A stretch of 64,000 nucleotides of DNA from Closterium sp. NIES-65 (taxonomy: Eukaryota; Streptophyta; Zygnematophyceae; Desmidiales; Closteriaceae), in the NCBI GenBank assembly GCA_948144175.1, contig CANXME010000774.1, forward strand, positions 1-64,000. Reading direction: 5' to 3'. Numbering within the stretch: the stretch's first letter is position 1; every line of letters begins with the position of its first letter. The position numbers and the translations under genes were made by a program. The notes below the pieces were generated by a model. It was not told the origin of the DNA and made no database searches. It worked only from the letters and a program-made list of their open reading frames with translations. Below, piece after piece: positions 53,201-63,536 of the stretch.

Positions 53201-55652
53201 GGCACGGGAGGTGCTGGAGGTACTACTGGTGCTCAAGGTGCTGGCGCTATTGGAGCTCGTAGTGCTGGAGGTGCTAGTGCTGGAGGTGTTGCAGAGGGTA
53301 CTGGAGGAGCTGCTCGTGCTAGAGGTACGGGAGCCGCTGGTGCTCTTCGCCACCTTCTCAGTCTTCCGCCAGGTGCTACTGACTTCCCTGTGGCAGGTAC
53401 TACTCCTCCGTTACTGTTTCCACCGGCGGACCAGTCACAGCCGCCGCTGCTACCGCACTCCCCACTGCCTGTTCCTGCTCCTTACATTGCGGTGACACAG
53501 TCCCTGAGTGAGCGTCAAGAGCCTGAGACTTGTGCTTCCACCCCTGAGTGTCGAGAGCCTGAGTCTAGCTTTGACCTTGAGCCTGAGCCTAAAGCTGCTG
53601 TCGGTGCTCGTGTTCCTTGTGTTCGTCGTCCGCGTGCTCCGGCTGTCCCGGGCACTCACGATATGACACTCCGTCCTTCCTCTGTTCCACAGCGTGTTGT
53701 CCTACCGTTACCGCCTGTGTCCTCTCTTCCTGACGTTGCTGACCCTCCGTCTGACCTTCCTCGTGCGTCCAGTTTGACTGTTACTCACTTCCTTGCTACG
53801 GTCGTGACAGACCCTACGTCCTCGTCTCCTCATGCGTCTGCCTTAGTCGCTGAGCTCGTTGACTTTGCTGCTGTGAACCGCCTAGACTACCTTGCGAGTC
53901 TTGTTTCTGACCCTGACCCTGCCTGTCCTTCGTCCGTCGGAGGTGAGACTACCCTTGGCTGTACAGCCCTTGGCTGTAACATCCTTGAGGACAGGCAAGA
54001 GGAGTTGGAGTGCCTTGCGGCCGTTGCACCTCGTCTCGCTGCCATGCTGCTTGCCCTTGAGGGAGACCCGGATGCTCTTGACATTCCCACCTCGCGCTCT
54101 TACAGAGAGGCGATTTCGGGTGAGTACTCCTCTCAGTGGCAGGCAGCCATGGACGCAGAGATGTCTTCTTGGAAGTCCACAGGCACCTACGTCGGCGAGG
54201 ATCCCCCCACCTGGGGTGAACATCGTCAGTGGCATGTGGATTTTCAGGGTGAAGCGGTCGCCGGGTTCTCCGTCTGCCTTGAAGGCGCGTTACGTTGCTC
54301 GAGGTTTCAGTCAGCGACAGGGGGTCGACTTCATTCAGACCTTCTCCCCCACCCCAAAGAGGACTACTCTTCGGGTGTTGCTGCACGTTGCAGCACAGCG
54401 TGACTACGAGCTGCACTCCCTCGACTTCTAGACAGCTTTCTTGCAGGGTAGCCTTCACGAGGCCATCTGACTGCGCCGTCCAGAGGGTTTCACTGAGTCG
54501 TTTCCTGCAGGTACCCAGTGGAGCCTACGGCGACCAGTCTACAGTCTCCGCCAGGCGCCCCGCGAGTGTCACGACACACTGAGGACGACACTTGCGGCTC
54601 TTGGGTTTTCTCCTTCCTCTGCTGACCCGTCGTTGTTTTTACGCACCGACACTACCCTGCCGCCGCTCTACGTTCTCGTGTACGTCGACGACTTGGTCTT
54701 TGTTACTGCTGACACTAAGGCGCTGGCCCTAGTGAAGGCGGAGCTGCAGGAGAGACACACCTGCACTGACCTGGGTGAGCTGCGCAGCTATCTTGGCTTG
54801 CAGATCACCCGGGACAGAGCACGGCGCACCATCACCCTGACTAAGTCACACATGGTGCACCAGGTCCTCCAGCGCTTCAGCTTCCGGTTCTCCTCGCCAC
54901 AGCCCACTCCTCTGTCTACCGGCCACTCGCTCTCAGCTCCACCTTCGGACGAGTCCGTAGAGCCGAGTGGTCCATACCCAGAGCTTGTGGGTTGCCTCAT
55001 GTACCTGATGACGTGCACACGACCTGACCTCGCGTACCCTCTCAGCCTCCTGGCTCGCTACGTGGCTCCCGGTAGACACCGAAAGGTGCAGTGGGATGCT
55101 GCGAAGACGGTACTGCGTTACTTGTATAGTACATCAGGCATGGGGCTCGTGCTTGGAGGACGGGGTTCAGTGGTACTCACAGGACACTCCGACGCTTCTT
55201 GGGCCAACGACCACGCGACTCAGCGTTCGTCACAGGGTTACACCTTCAGTCTTGGCTTTGGTTCTGTCTCCCGGAGGTCCACTCGTTCTTCTTCTGTGCT
55301 TGGTTCCAGCTGTGAGGCCAAGATCTACGCTGGGGCCATGGCTGCACAGGAGCTACGCTGGCTGACCTACTTGGGGGAGCGGCCTCGTTCTCCTCTAGTT
55401 TTGTACGTCAACAACAAGGCAATGCTTGCCTTGTGTTGCGAGCAGAGTTTGGAGCACAGAACAAAGCACATTGCTCTTTGCTACTTCCTTGCGCGTGAGT
55501 TGCAGCAGCGTCGTCAGCTCCGCCTTGCTTACGTGGCCTCTCGGGCCAACACTGCTGATGTTTTCACCAAGGCCCTTGGGTCTGGTGATTATCAGCGTTT
55601 TCGCATTGCTCTTGGGCTTGTGCCCACTCTGCCTCACCTGCTAATTGCTTGA
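50211..55652 (+). pseudogene. copia H pol pseudogene
   Basis: Begins in late gag (LCEWVVQRGRPDGGGYR, seen in a shifted frame, and tandem GASESAA units at 50476-50560). Protease TLDSGASRCFFRDSTTVTPL is at 50640-50700. Pre-integrase has RWHHRLGHPSLPRL. Integrase has HLDVWGPAPLSGTDQECYF, LHSDRGGEFSSGVLETF and QQNGIAERRIGLILEVART. A TGA at 51734 is in LNL-stop-PRVS, where relatives have Trp. The linker is the longest in the window (GAGGTGAAG type, 52660-53340). RT begins near 54090. There is a frameshift near 54205, TAG at 54429, TGA at 54468, then VYVDDLVFVTADT and RNase H ending ANTADVFTKALGSGDYQRF. Stops and frameshift make it non-functional. Confidence 0.9.
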
Positions 55653-55815
55653 CTTGCTCTTGTGCTTGTGAACTGGCCTTGTGGCCGCTTGCTTGTGCTC
55701 CGATTGTGTGGTGTCCTTGAGATCCACCCTTAGCTTTGCTATGCTTGTTCTCTTGCTAGACTAGTCTTGTGACCGTCTGTTGTGTTTGTTATCTCCCACT
55801 TAGCCTATGGGGATG

Positions 55816-55946
55816 TGTCAAACTATATGTTTGTGTTATCTCTAGGCTATAGTGGGTTAGCCCACAAGGGGTACAACACTTTAGGGTTAGGTACTTGTAC
55901 TCATGCATGCTACCTAGACCATCATTCTTGCCTTCTTATTCTAACA
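55816..55946 (+). repeat. copia H 3' LTR, 131 bp
   Basis: Starts TGTCAAACTATATGTTTG after the polypurine tract CCTATGGGGATG and ends TTATTCTAACA. Several substitutions separate it from the 5' copy, so H is one of the older insertions here. TTTAT follows. Confidence 0.93.
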
Positions 55947-55951
55947 TTTAT

Positions 55952-56506
55952 CCCTCACAAGGCTGGAGCTGGTTTATTGCTCCAATCTTCCCTTGTTTCC
56001 CGAATCTCTCACCCGACTGCCCGCTCTCACTACCCTCAACGTCTCCCATTGCTCGAATTTGTTCGACCTGCCCCAGAATTTCGGGCAGTTGAAGGCTCTG
56101 GAAACGTTTACATTAGCTGGCGGATCTTTTTCGACGGATCTACCTGATTCTTTTTGCAGGCTGCCCGGTCTTAAAGCCAGGATCTCACAAACTTCATTTG
56201 TTTTGCAGTTGAAGCAGGTTGTTTCCGAACCATCTAGGCACGGAAACTGGTTCGGGGCTGAAGCTAAAGTACCAGCGAATGTTTCAATTTTCCGAAAGTC
56301 TCAAGTCTCGAGCAATTTGTTTTGCAATTGAAGCAGGGGCAAAACGGGGAATGTGTCGCACTGTCAACCCCAAACCCGTCACTCCACTTCGCCCACTCAA
56401 ACAGGGTGACCCTCGCGTCAATTGTTTTGCAGTTGATGCCAAATTCTCTTACTTGAGATCCTGGCTTCAACAAACTCGAATTGCGGCTTGCTTGTTGGCT
56501 AGACGC
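55952..56506 (+). pseudogene. F-box/LRR host gene, third part
   Basis: After removal of H the frame runs HLSLTRLELVYCSNLPLFPE, then SLTRLPALTTLNVSHCSNL, FDLPQNFGQLKALETFTLAG and LPDSFCRLPGLK, clear plant-type leucine-rich repeats. That frame ends at 56331. From about 56434 another frame carries FNKLELRLACWLDAF, again LRR-like, up to the GACGC target of element I. Between them are three near-copies of a TTTGTTTTGCAG splice-acceptor-like segment (56195, 56313, 56419), so an intron with internal duplication is likely. Confidence 0.7.
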
Positions 56507-56750
56507 TGTCAGAATAATATATCAACCTATATATTGTTTTGTAACTGCCTGTAGTGTAGACTACTGTAGTTATATAATGTTCTGTTGTGGTGGTACACCT
56601 TTCATCTTGCCTATTTGTACTGCTCGCTCTATAGTGAAACCCCTCTTTGTTGAAACTTTCTCGACTCTCCTAACCCTACTCACTCGAACTCAATCTCCAA
56701 CGCTCCTAAGCTATGGCTCCTAAGCCAACCTCTTCCTAGCATTCTTAACA
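56507..56750 (+). repeat. Element I 5' LTR, 244 bp
   Basis: Starts TGTCAGAATAATATATC, ends AGCATTCTTAACA. TATATAATG near 56571 is a possible TATA region. Confidence 0.94.
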
Positions 56751-57791
56751 TGATATCAGAGTGAGGTTCCTATCCTAGGACCTGATTTTTTTTTTTTCCC
56801 CATGGGCCCACCACTTATCGTTCCTACCATGGCGCTCTTCGTGGCCCCAAAAGTGCCCGTTCGGCCGCTAGTCGTGAAGGCTCTAACGTCGAGCGTGGAG
56901 GGCTTCTTGCTGTTCGTCGCGGCCCCGGTCGGCGGCCCCGTCGCCTGCTCGTCACACCCTGTCGCGGCCTCGAGCGTCTGCATCGACGGTCGCTTTGGCG
57001 GAAGACGGCGGGTGTGGCGGCCGAGCTACTTCAGCCGCCGAACGCGCCCCCTGCCCTGCCCTCCCGTCGAACATGCGGCTGCTACCACTGCAGCTGCCAC
57101 GCAAGCGACGGCGCCCTTGGCGCAGACGTTCGTCGCGGCACCTGTTGCACCCCCCCCGTTACTCCCCCTCCCTACCCGAGATCTCACCAACCCCACCCGA
57201 GCCCGCTGCCGTGTCTTCCGCTATGGACGAAGGTGTGGCGGGGGGGGAGGGGGAGGGGGAGGCGCGAGGGTGGTTGACGCCCCTCTGTTCGCTACTGCAC
57301 GTGCAACAGTGTGGGGGGGAGGCTTTGGGGAGGCGGGTGTGAGCAAGAAGCTGCCGCCCCTCCTCTCTCTCTCACTGCCGCACGTGCCGCTGTGGGGGGG
57401 GGAGTGAGGGGGCGACGGAAGTCAGCCGGTCATCTGCTGCTGACGCCAGCTGCTGCCGTGGCACCTCCAGCTGCCGCCCCTGCTACCACCTACCTTTTTT
57501 TGTTGTCTCTGTTTTTGCTACCTTGTGCTGGGGCCTGCAGGTGCTGCCGTCGAGCCGCTGCTGTCCTGCTGCATGTTGCAGCCACAGAGCCTGCTCCTCA
57601 GGCGACCTGCCGCCCCACCACCTCCTACTGTTTTTACCTTGGTAAAGGGGTTGGTACAGCTGGATCTGCCATCACTGCACCTGTTGTCACTGCACTTGCC
57701 TGTTGCTATGATTTCCGCTGCGGCCTGTTTGGTGTACCCCATTATGGGGGCGTTGACTGCATATTCTTCCCTACAGGCACTTATGGGGGCG
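56751..57791 (+). other. Element I internal region
   Basis: The hairpin AGGTTC/GGACCT (56764-56783) follows the primer site. A T run (56788-56800) and CCCATGGGCCCACCAC follow. An ATG at 56802 opens 201 codons (MGPPLIVPTMALFVAPKVPV), Pro/Ala/Arg-rich and without a domain I recognise. Overlapping frames are similar in composition, so I do not accept any as a proven gene. This may be captured host sequence. Confidence 0.55.
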
Positions 57792-58035
57792 TGTCAGAAT
57801 AATATATCAACCTATATATTGTTTTGTAACTGCCTGTAGTGTAGACTACTGTAGTTATATAATGTTCTGTTGTGGTGGTACACCTTTCATCTTGCCTATT
57901 TGTACTGCTCGCTCTATAGTGAAACCCCTCTTTGTTGAAACTTTCTCGACTCTCCTAACCCTACTCACTCGAACTCAATCTCCAACGCTCCTAAGCTATG
58001 GCTCCTAAGCCAACCTCTTCCTAGCATTCTTAACA
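57792..58035 (+). repeat. Element I 3' LTR, 244 bp
   Basis: Same sequence as 56507-56750 by eye, indicating very recent insertion. Confidence 0.94.
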
Positions 58036-58354
58036 GACGCCTTCCCATTGTCCATCTCATCCCTCCAAACCCATCCCTCCCTTCAACTGAGCATCTGCAA
58101 TTGGCTCAAGGATCTGCCACAAGAAATCGGGCAGCTGCAAAAATTAGAGGAGCTGAGTCTAACAGATGTTTGAAAATCGACCACCTTCCAGATTCCATCT
58201 GCTCCCTACCCAACCTGAAACTCATCACTCTCTAAAAATGCTTCATTTTAGAGTGTCTCTCTTTAGTGTTAGGAAACATGTCCTCCTTGACCCATCCCGA
58301 GCTCTTGAAATTTGCCAAGCTGACCGCCTTACCCACCTCTGCGGAGATAATTAC
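58036..58354 (+). pseudogene. F-box/LRR host gene, fourth part
   Basis: LRR sequence continues after element I in the frame of 56434-56506: FPLSISSLQTHPSLQLSIC and NWLKDLPQEIGQLQKLEEL. A frameshift after LSLTD moves to HLPDSICSLPNLKLITL and then, after a TAA, CFILECLSLVLGNMSSLTH and LLKFAKLTALPTSAE. The piece ends in a TE-like block starting near 58355. Confidence 0.6.
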
Positions 58355-59279
58355 TACAATGGGAGCTAGTCTACGGGGTAGGCACGGTGTAGGAGTGATT
58401 GTAGCATTTGTTTCTTAGTCGTTTACTTGTGCTCTCTACTTGCGCATTCACAGGGAGAACTGGCAAGAGTTTCACTAGTAAAAGTTCACAACAATGGTAC
58501 AAATGAGGTTGGCAAGACAAGACTACATCAGAGCTAGCATGCAGGCACGACATCTGCCAGCGTAGCATGGTCGACCACGTTCCAGCAGTGCACTGCCGCG
58601 GCTTGCCAACATTGCAGGTCGACGACGTGCCAACGTTGCAAGTCCACGGCGTGCCAAAGTTGCTCCCGCAAGACAGCGGCGCACCTGCTTCGCAGGTGCT
58701 TGCAGATGATTGGTGTGTTGTGCCTTGCCACTTGCACAGCGCACACACCAAATCGACCTCGTGCTGACGACTGCATCTGATCAGCCACGTCGACCTTAGG
58801 ATACCACCACCGAGGTCGGTCTCGCTACCACCTGGGCGACCGTCGCACTCCTCCGCAGAACCTCGTCACCCAGGTAACCTGGTTGACCAGGCAACCACGT
58901 CGACAAGCTGCTCCTTTGCGTGCCCGTCGACCTCCCAAGTCGACAACCACCTCCAGTCGACCACACCAGGTCGACCACACCCTTGGTCGATCTGCTCCAG
59001 GCTGACGACACTCCTGGTCGACCAGCCCCAGGTCGACCAGCACACCAGTCAGCCGACCACACCTAGTCGGCTTCCCCGGGTCGGCGTCACCAAGTCGACG
59101 CCTCCAATGTCGACCTCGCCAGGTCGACCACCTGAAGTCGGCGCCCTCCCAAAGTCGGCGCCCTTGCAGTAGCCCCCGTGCAGATCGACCATCTCACCCA
59201 CTACTACAGGTGGGCTGCACTCCCCACACACCCGACCACGAAGTCGGCTCTGCCCAAGCGAGGACAGGGCCAAACAACA
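58355..59279 (-). repeat. LTR-like block J, related to the K LTR, reverse orientation
   Basis: On the minus strand it begins TGTTGTTTGGCCCTGTCCTC and shares GGCCCYGYCCTCGCTTGGGC with the start of the K LTR. Near its other end it shares AACTCTTGC and CCCGTGCC...CCCGTAG-type sequence with the K LTR end. The body is dense in GTCGAC and GGTCGACC. No coding is accepted. It sits between LRR fragments, so it is probably a solo LTR; I could not confirm a target duplication. Left limit approximate. Confidence 0.5.
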
Positions 59280-59765
59280 CTCCAGTTGACAACCTCTGTA
59301 CAAAATCTGCGAAACCTGGAGTTTCTTGAATTGAAGGGGTGCAAATTGCTTGCAAGTGTGCCAAGGCTGCTGTTGCAGCAGCAGCTTCGTTTGAAGCACC
59401 TTCTGTTGGATCACACTCCATGCTTAGACCAGCTGTTGCTGGATACGGGCGCTACAGCTGCCAATGCCACTGCAACCGCTACAGACGCTGCAGCCGCTAC
59501 AGCTACTCCTGCCGCTCCTGCTGCTGCTCTAGGATTTCCATCCTGAGCTCGCTCGCAGCAAATATTGGGCAGCTGCTATCACTAACATAGCTCTCCTCGG
59601 AAAACTTCAGGGTTTTAAAAGCCCTGCCCGAAACTCTAGTCCAAGTGCCCACCCTCTCCTACCTACTGGTTTCAGTGTGTGCGAGATTGACATGGCTGCC
59701 TGAATATTTGAATCTGCTCAAGTCGTTAGAAGTTCTCATAGTGCGATCGTGCAACAAGATTCTTG
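59280..59765 (+). pseudogene. F-box/LRR host gene, last visible part
   Basis: LTTSVQNLRNLEFLELKGCK and LLLQQQLRLKHLLLDHTP are LRR units. A CTGCAGC/CTACAGC repeat encodes an Ala/Thr run (59445-59520). LSSLAANIGQLLSLT, then after a TAG, VLKALPETLVQVPTLSYLL, RLTWLPEYLNLLKSLEVLI and RSCNKILV follow in a second frame. It ends at the K LTR (59766). The 3' end of the gene is not visible. Confidence 0.62.
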
Positions 59766-60700
59766 TGTCGGAGAGAAAGGCCCCGCCCTCGCTTGGGCGC
59801 AACCAATCTCGCCGTTGACAAGAAGTCCTTGACGGATTGGTCGTCGAAGAGGGTTTCTGCTATTCGACGGAGGTAGCGGTCGAGCAGGCTCTGCTTGACG
59901 GAATCTGGTCAACGAGCTGCTCAACGGAATCTGGTCAACGAGATCTGCGTGACGAGCTCTAGTTGACGAGCTCTGCACGACGAGTTCTGGTCGACGAGCT
60001 CTGGTCGAAGAGCTCTGCGTAACGGGCTCTGGTCGACGACCGCTGGTCGACAATTCTAGTCGAAGAGCTCTGGTCGACGTGCTCTGCTCAGCAAACACTG
60101 TTCGACCAAACGGGGTTAAGTTGCTCGACTGGAATCGTAGAGGTGTGCGAAACTTCGCCTAGGAGGTTTTGGCAAAGTTCGACATGCGGAACGGCAGCAC
60201 GTGGTCGACGGTGCACAGTTGGCGAAACCGACGATACGTTTTCTACCTGGCACTTGTGCAATGTGCCTGACGGTGAAGCTATCAACTTGCACCTATTAGG
60301 TAGTTGCGCACATCTGCGCACATAGACAACATGCGACTGCGGAAAGTTACCTGCGACTGCAGACTGCAGTGCTGGGAGACCGCGTGCAGTGCAACGCTGG
60401 CAGACTAGTTTGCTGCAGCGTTGGCAAGCCGCTCTTCTGCTACGCTGGCAAATCTCACTCTTGCTAGGTGTTGCATGCCATTCTAGTCATATCGTTCTAC
60501 ATGCCTCCATTGTAATCTAATGTTTATTGTTACTTTCAACCCTTAGTTCAACTCTTGCTAAACTTCTCTATAAACACGAGCAAGTAGTAAGAACGTAATT
60601 GAACGCTCCGATCACTCACACAAACCCGTGCCCTTCTCCGTAGTTCACTCTCGTTGTGTATTGCCTCTCCGCTTGGTGTGGTGAGCGTGGACGGCCCCGC
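59766..60700 (+). repeat. copia K 5' LTR-like region (right limit approximate)
   Basis: Starts TGTCGGAGAGAAAGGCCCCG directly after the LRR fragment. The first half is built from degenerate GGTCGACGAGCTCTG units (59890-60090). The second half is AT-rich with CTCTATAAACACGAGC near 60560, a probable TATA and transcription-start zone. The right end near 60700 and the primer site are not resolved. J at 58355-59279 is its inverted relative. Confidence 0.5.
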
Positions 60701-60710
60701 ATTAGAACCT

Positions 60711-61097
60711 TCAGATTAGACGTCCTTGCGCCTTACCTAAGTTGTTGTTAAGCCGGCAGCCGTCGTAGTCGATGCAGGCATAGAAGATTCCATGCAGGCG
60801 AGAGAGGCTGATGTTCGGCGGCACCACGAAGCTGGCGAGTACGGTGGTGCTGAATTGGAGACGATGCTCCTTGGAAATCGTGCGCGGTGGGCGCGCGAGC
60901 ATCCCGCTCCCCGTAAAGAAGCGAGCCGTGCATCCACCTCTCCCCACCTCGTACACAACGAAGGCGACGGCGGCAACGTTGTCAGCGAACCAAGCATGAA
61001 GGTGCCCCGTGGAGTGATTTGGGCCGCCGAAGTTGACGTCGGCGGAATGTAGACGCAAGTTCAGACGTTCGGCGGTAGCAGGAAGCTCGAGCGACAA
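60711..61097 (-). CDS. Unrecognised 128-aa ORF in copia K leader
   Basis: Starts MSLELPATAERLNLRLHSAD and ends NNNLGKAQGRLI. Contains LHAWFADNVAAVAFVVYEV and ISLSRLHGIFYACIDYDGC; amino-acid composition is balanced and not repeat-driven. No family recognised. It runs antisense to K between its LTR and gag, so it could be a captured host fragment or a chance ORF. Confidence 0.25.
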   Translation of the reverse strand: MSLELPATAERLNLRLHSADVNFGGPNHSTGHLHAWFADNVAAVAFVVYEVGRGGCTARFFTGSGMLARPPRTISKEHRLQFSTTVLASFVVPPNISLSRLHGIFYACIDYDGCRLNNNLGKAQGRLI

Positions 61098-61199
61098 CCT
61101 CGACGGTCGAGGTCGTCCTCCCCAGCATAGTGGAGTCAGGCAGGCTTCGACGACTCAAATGTCGGCTGGTCGAGACAGAGGCATCGCGCCGGCGTACGG

Positions 61200-63536
61200 A
61201 TATTTTAAGTTTTAACTGGACAAGATCGATGTGTCGAAGTCGCTCAAAGGTCGACACGATTTGATCACGTAGACAGAGTCTGTCTAGCCGCAGCTAGAGA
61301 TCGCCGAATTGAAGAAGTTCGTCGAGCTCTGGTCGGAATAAAATGACGATCACCTTCTGACCTTCATGGTGATATCGAGGTGTTGCTTGCCCCTGGTGCA
61401 AGTCGCATTGAAGCCATGCAGACTTCGGGTGGATGCTGGCTACCAAGCGTGGCAGTACAACATGCGCACCTACAAGGCAACCCACGACCTCTACGTTGGC
61501 CAACTGGAGAAGAGGTTGACGAACATCAAGATGGCCAAGCAGGAGTCGGCGACCGAGTACTGCAATCGTGCTTAGCGAATTTTGGCCGAACTGCGGATGG
61601 CTGGTGTCGACTACTCTACAGCGTCCTACATTACGCACGCCATCAAGGGCCTTCCGACGGGCTTCAATTTGATGCACCGGATGCTGGCGATGCCTGGCAC
61701 GCGTGTGTCGCTCAAGGAGGATACGCTGTCGAGCTAGATCATCGATGACGAGTTCATGCAGGAGTCCGAGAGGTCCGCATAACTGCTTCCGCAGGCCAAC
61801 TACGTCGCTCCACCGAAGAATGGACGCCATCAGGGGTAGCAAGGGACATCTGGCGGAACCGGTGGCAGGAAGTCGTCGAACACGAAATCGACAGAGGGCG
61901 CCGACCGCGGAACGTCGGCGAACGGAGATGATCGCGGAGGTGGTGGCTCGAGTCAATAAGGACGTAATTGCTATACCTGCGATGCTCCCGTCCACCTCTC
62001 GTACGACTGCCCCGACTGAGACAGGTCTGACGACGACCGGGACGCCAGCCGTGGGAGGTTGAGCGGTGGCCGTCGTCCCGAGACAACCAGCCGCACAAGG
62101 TGAAGCAGGCGTCGAAGACGTCTTCGACGAAGGATGCCGACTCCTCTAGCGGCAATGCTTGTGGCAAGGAGGCTTTGTGCTCGCGTGGTGAAGCCGACGA
62201 TTTCGCTGGTGCTGGAGGCTGGTGAAGACTTCAAGGCAGTCGCTGCTGCTGATTAGGCCAATGTGACCGTCGTGCTGCTCGACAGCAGCTGCTCCCACCA
62301 TTTGATGGGGACGAAGGAGGCCTTCGTCGACATGTAGCCGAGCGGCGACGTGCGCCATGTCCGCGGCTTCAAGGGGGCACTTCAAAGTGTCAAAGGCAGA
62401 GGAAGCGTCAATCTGCAAGTGGAGGCCGGGCCTTGTCCCCCGCGTGCTCTACGTTTGCAGGCGAACCTAGGACAACGGCGGAAAAATTCTGCCGGTGTCT
62501 TCAGCCGGCGATGTCATTGGTCGAACATGCTACTCCTGTAGAGTTTCTGAACCGACCTGCGCCCCTGCTCGACAAAGTCGACGACGAATTCGACGGAGGT
62601 TGTGGCTCTGCGGACGATCGCGTCAGCAACGAAGTCAACCACAGATATGTGGCACGCACGGCTTGCGCACGTCGGCATCAACACGATCAAGAGCTCGGCG
62701 AAGCACGAGGTCGCCTCTGGTCTCGACATTAAGAAGTCAACCGCAGGTGATCTGTCGTGTGCCTCCTACATCGGTGGCAAGCTTGCGCAACACACCTTCC
62801 CCAACCAAAAATCGAATGGCGAGAATGCGCTCGACGTGGTGCACATCGACCTCTGCGGGCCGTTTTGAGTGGCCGCCAATGATGGGAGCCTCTACTTTCT
62901 TCTGCTGAAGGACAGGGAGAATCGCTACGTGTGGGTGCGGCCGAACGCGAAGAAGATCGACGTGCTGGTCGTCTTCGGAAAGTGGCTGAAGGAAGTAGAG
63001 CAGCAGACGTTGAAGACGGTGAAGATGTTGCATTCTAATCGCGGAGGGGAGTTCCTCGGTCGAGCCTTCACCGACCTCATCGAGGACAAGGGAATCCTTC
63101 ACAACCTCACGTGCCCCTAAACCCCGCAGCAGAACAAGATGGCCGAGCGGGAAATGCGCACGGTCGTCGAGGTCGTGCGGACCATGCTACGGCACAAGGG
63201 CGTGAAGCACCACTGGTGGCACCTTGCTTTGCGACACGCCGTCTGGGTGCGCAACTGCCTCGAACGGGCATTTCTGCCTTCGGGAAAGACGTCCCACGCG
63301 CAGCTGTTCAAGAAGAAACCTAATCTGACGCTGGCGCGGGTGTGGTGCAGTTCATGGTCCCCGAGCAGCAGCGTGGCGCGAAGCTGGCGCTGTAGACTTG
63401 TTGGGGTCTTCACCTTGGAGTGTTGCCAGAGAGCAAGGGCTGGGAGGTGCTCGACCTGATAGACAACAAGATCGTCACAACGGTCAAAGAGATCTTTTAC
63501 GAGACCCTGTCGCTGGAGAAAAGGAAGGCAGAGAAC
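61200..63536 (+). pseudogene. copia K gag, protease and integrase pseudogene
   Basis: Decayed third copia family. Gag core is at 61440-61700 (YQAWQYNMRTYKATHDLYVG, LEKRLTNIKMAKQESATEY, VDYSTASYITHAIKGLP). Zinc knuckle CYTCDAPVHLSYDC is at about 61971-62012. The protease-like motif LLDSSCSHHLM is near 62275. Pre-integrase MWHARLAHVGINTIKSS is at 62647-62700. Integrase at 62820-63340 has VVHIDLCGPF then a TGA, VWVRPNAKKIDVLVVFGKW, LHSNRGGEFLGRAFTDLIED (Asn for catalytic Asp) and a TAA before TPQQNKMAEREMRTVVEVVR. Many in-frame stops are present. Copia L cuts it at 63537, before RT. Confidence 0.82.

Larger units (their letters stand above)
49079..55946 (+). mobile_element. Ty1/copia element H
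   Basis: 6,868-bp plus-strand element, LTRs 131 bp, target duplication TTTAT (49074-49078, 55947-55951). It belongs to the short-LTR lineage but has lost the N-terminal gag: the leader passes through an ATA/AAT microsatellite (50161-50210) straight into the gag region just before protease. Protease, integrase, linker, RT and RNase H remain with several stops and one frameshift. Confidence 0.95.
56507..58035 (+). mobile_element. Miniature non-autonomous LTR retrotransposon I (TRIM-like)
   Basis: 1,529 bp with two 244-bp LTRs (56507-56750 and 57792-58035) that I read as identical, and target duplication GACGC (56502-56506, 58036-58040). The primer site TGATATCAGAGT follows the 5' LTR, and TATGGGGGCG precedes the 3' LTR. 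The interior (about 1.04 kb) is GC-rich with a run of 13 T and GGGCCCACCA, as in the copia lineage. It has open frames up to 201 codons but no retrotransposon domain. The LTR shares the GGTACAC...GCCTATTTGTA block with the B-type LTR, so copia proteins may mobilise it. Confidence 0.92.

Noticed and set aside
52057-53205. 382-codon Pro/Ala ORF antisense to the H linker
   Set aside because: Antisense of the GGTGCTGGA repeat in the integrase-RT linker. No domain.
56802-57407. 201-codon ORF in element I considered as a new gag
   Set aside because: No gag, zinc-knuckle or protease motif. Overlapping frames look alike, so coding is unproven.
48559-59765. LRR pieces considered as an NBS-LRR resistance gene
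   Set aside because: No P-loop, kinase-2 or GLPL motif is visible, while an F-box precedes them in the same frame.
61294-61995. 233-codon antisense ORF over copia K gag
   Set aside because: The plus strand carries the gag and zinc-knuckle motifs despite stops. The antisense frame shows no domain.
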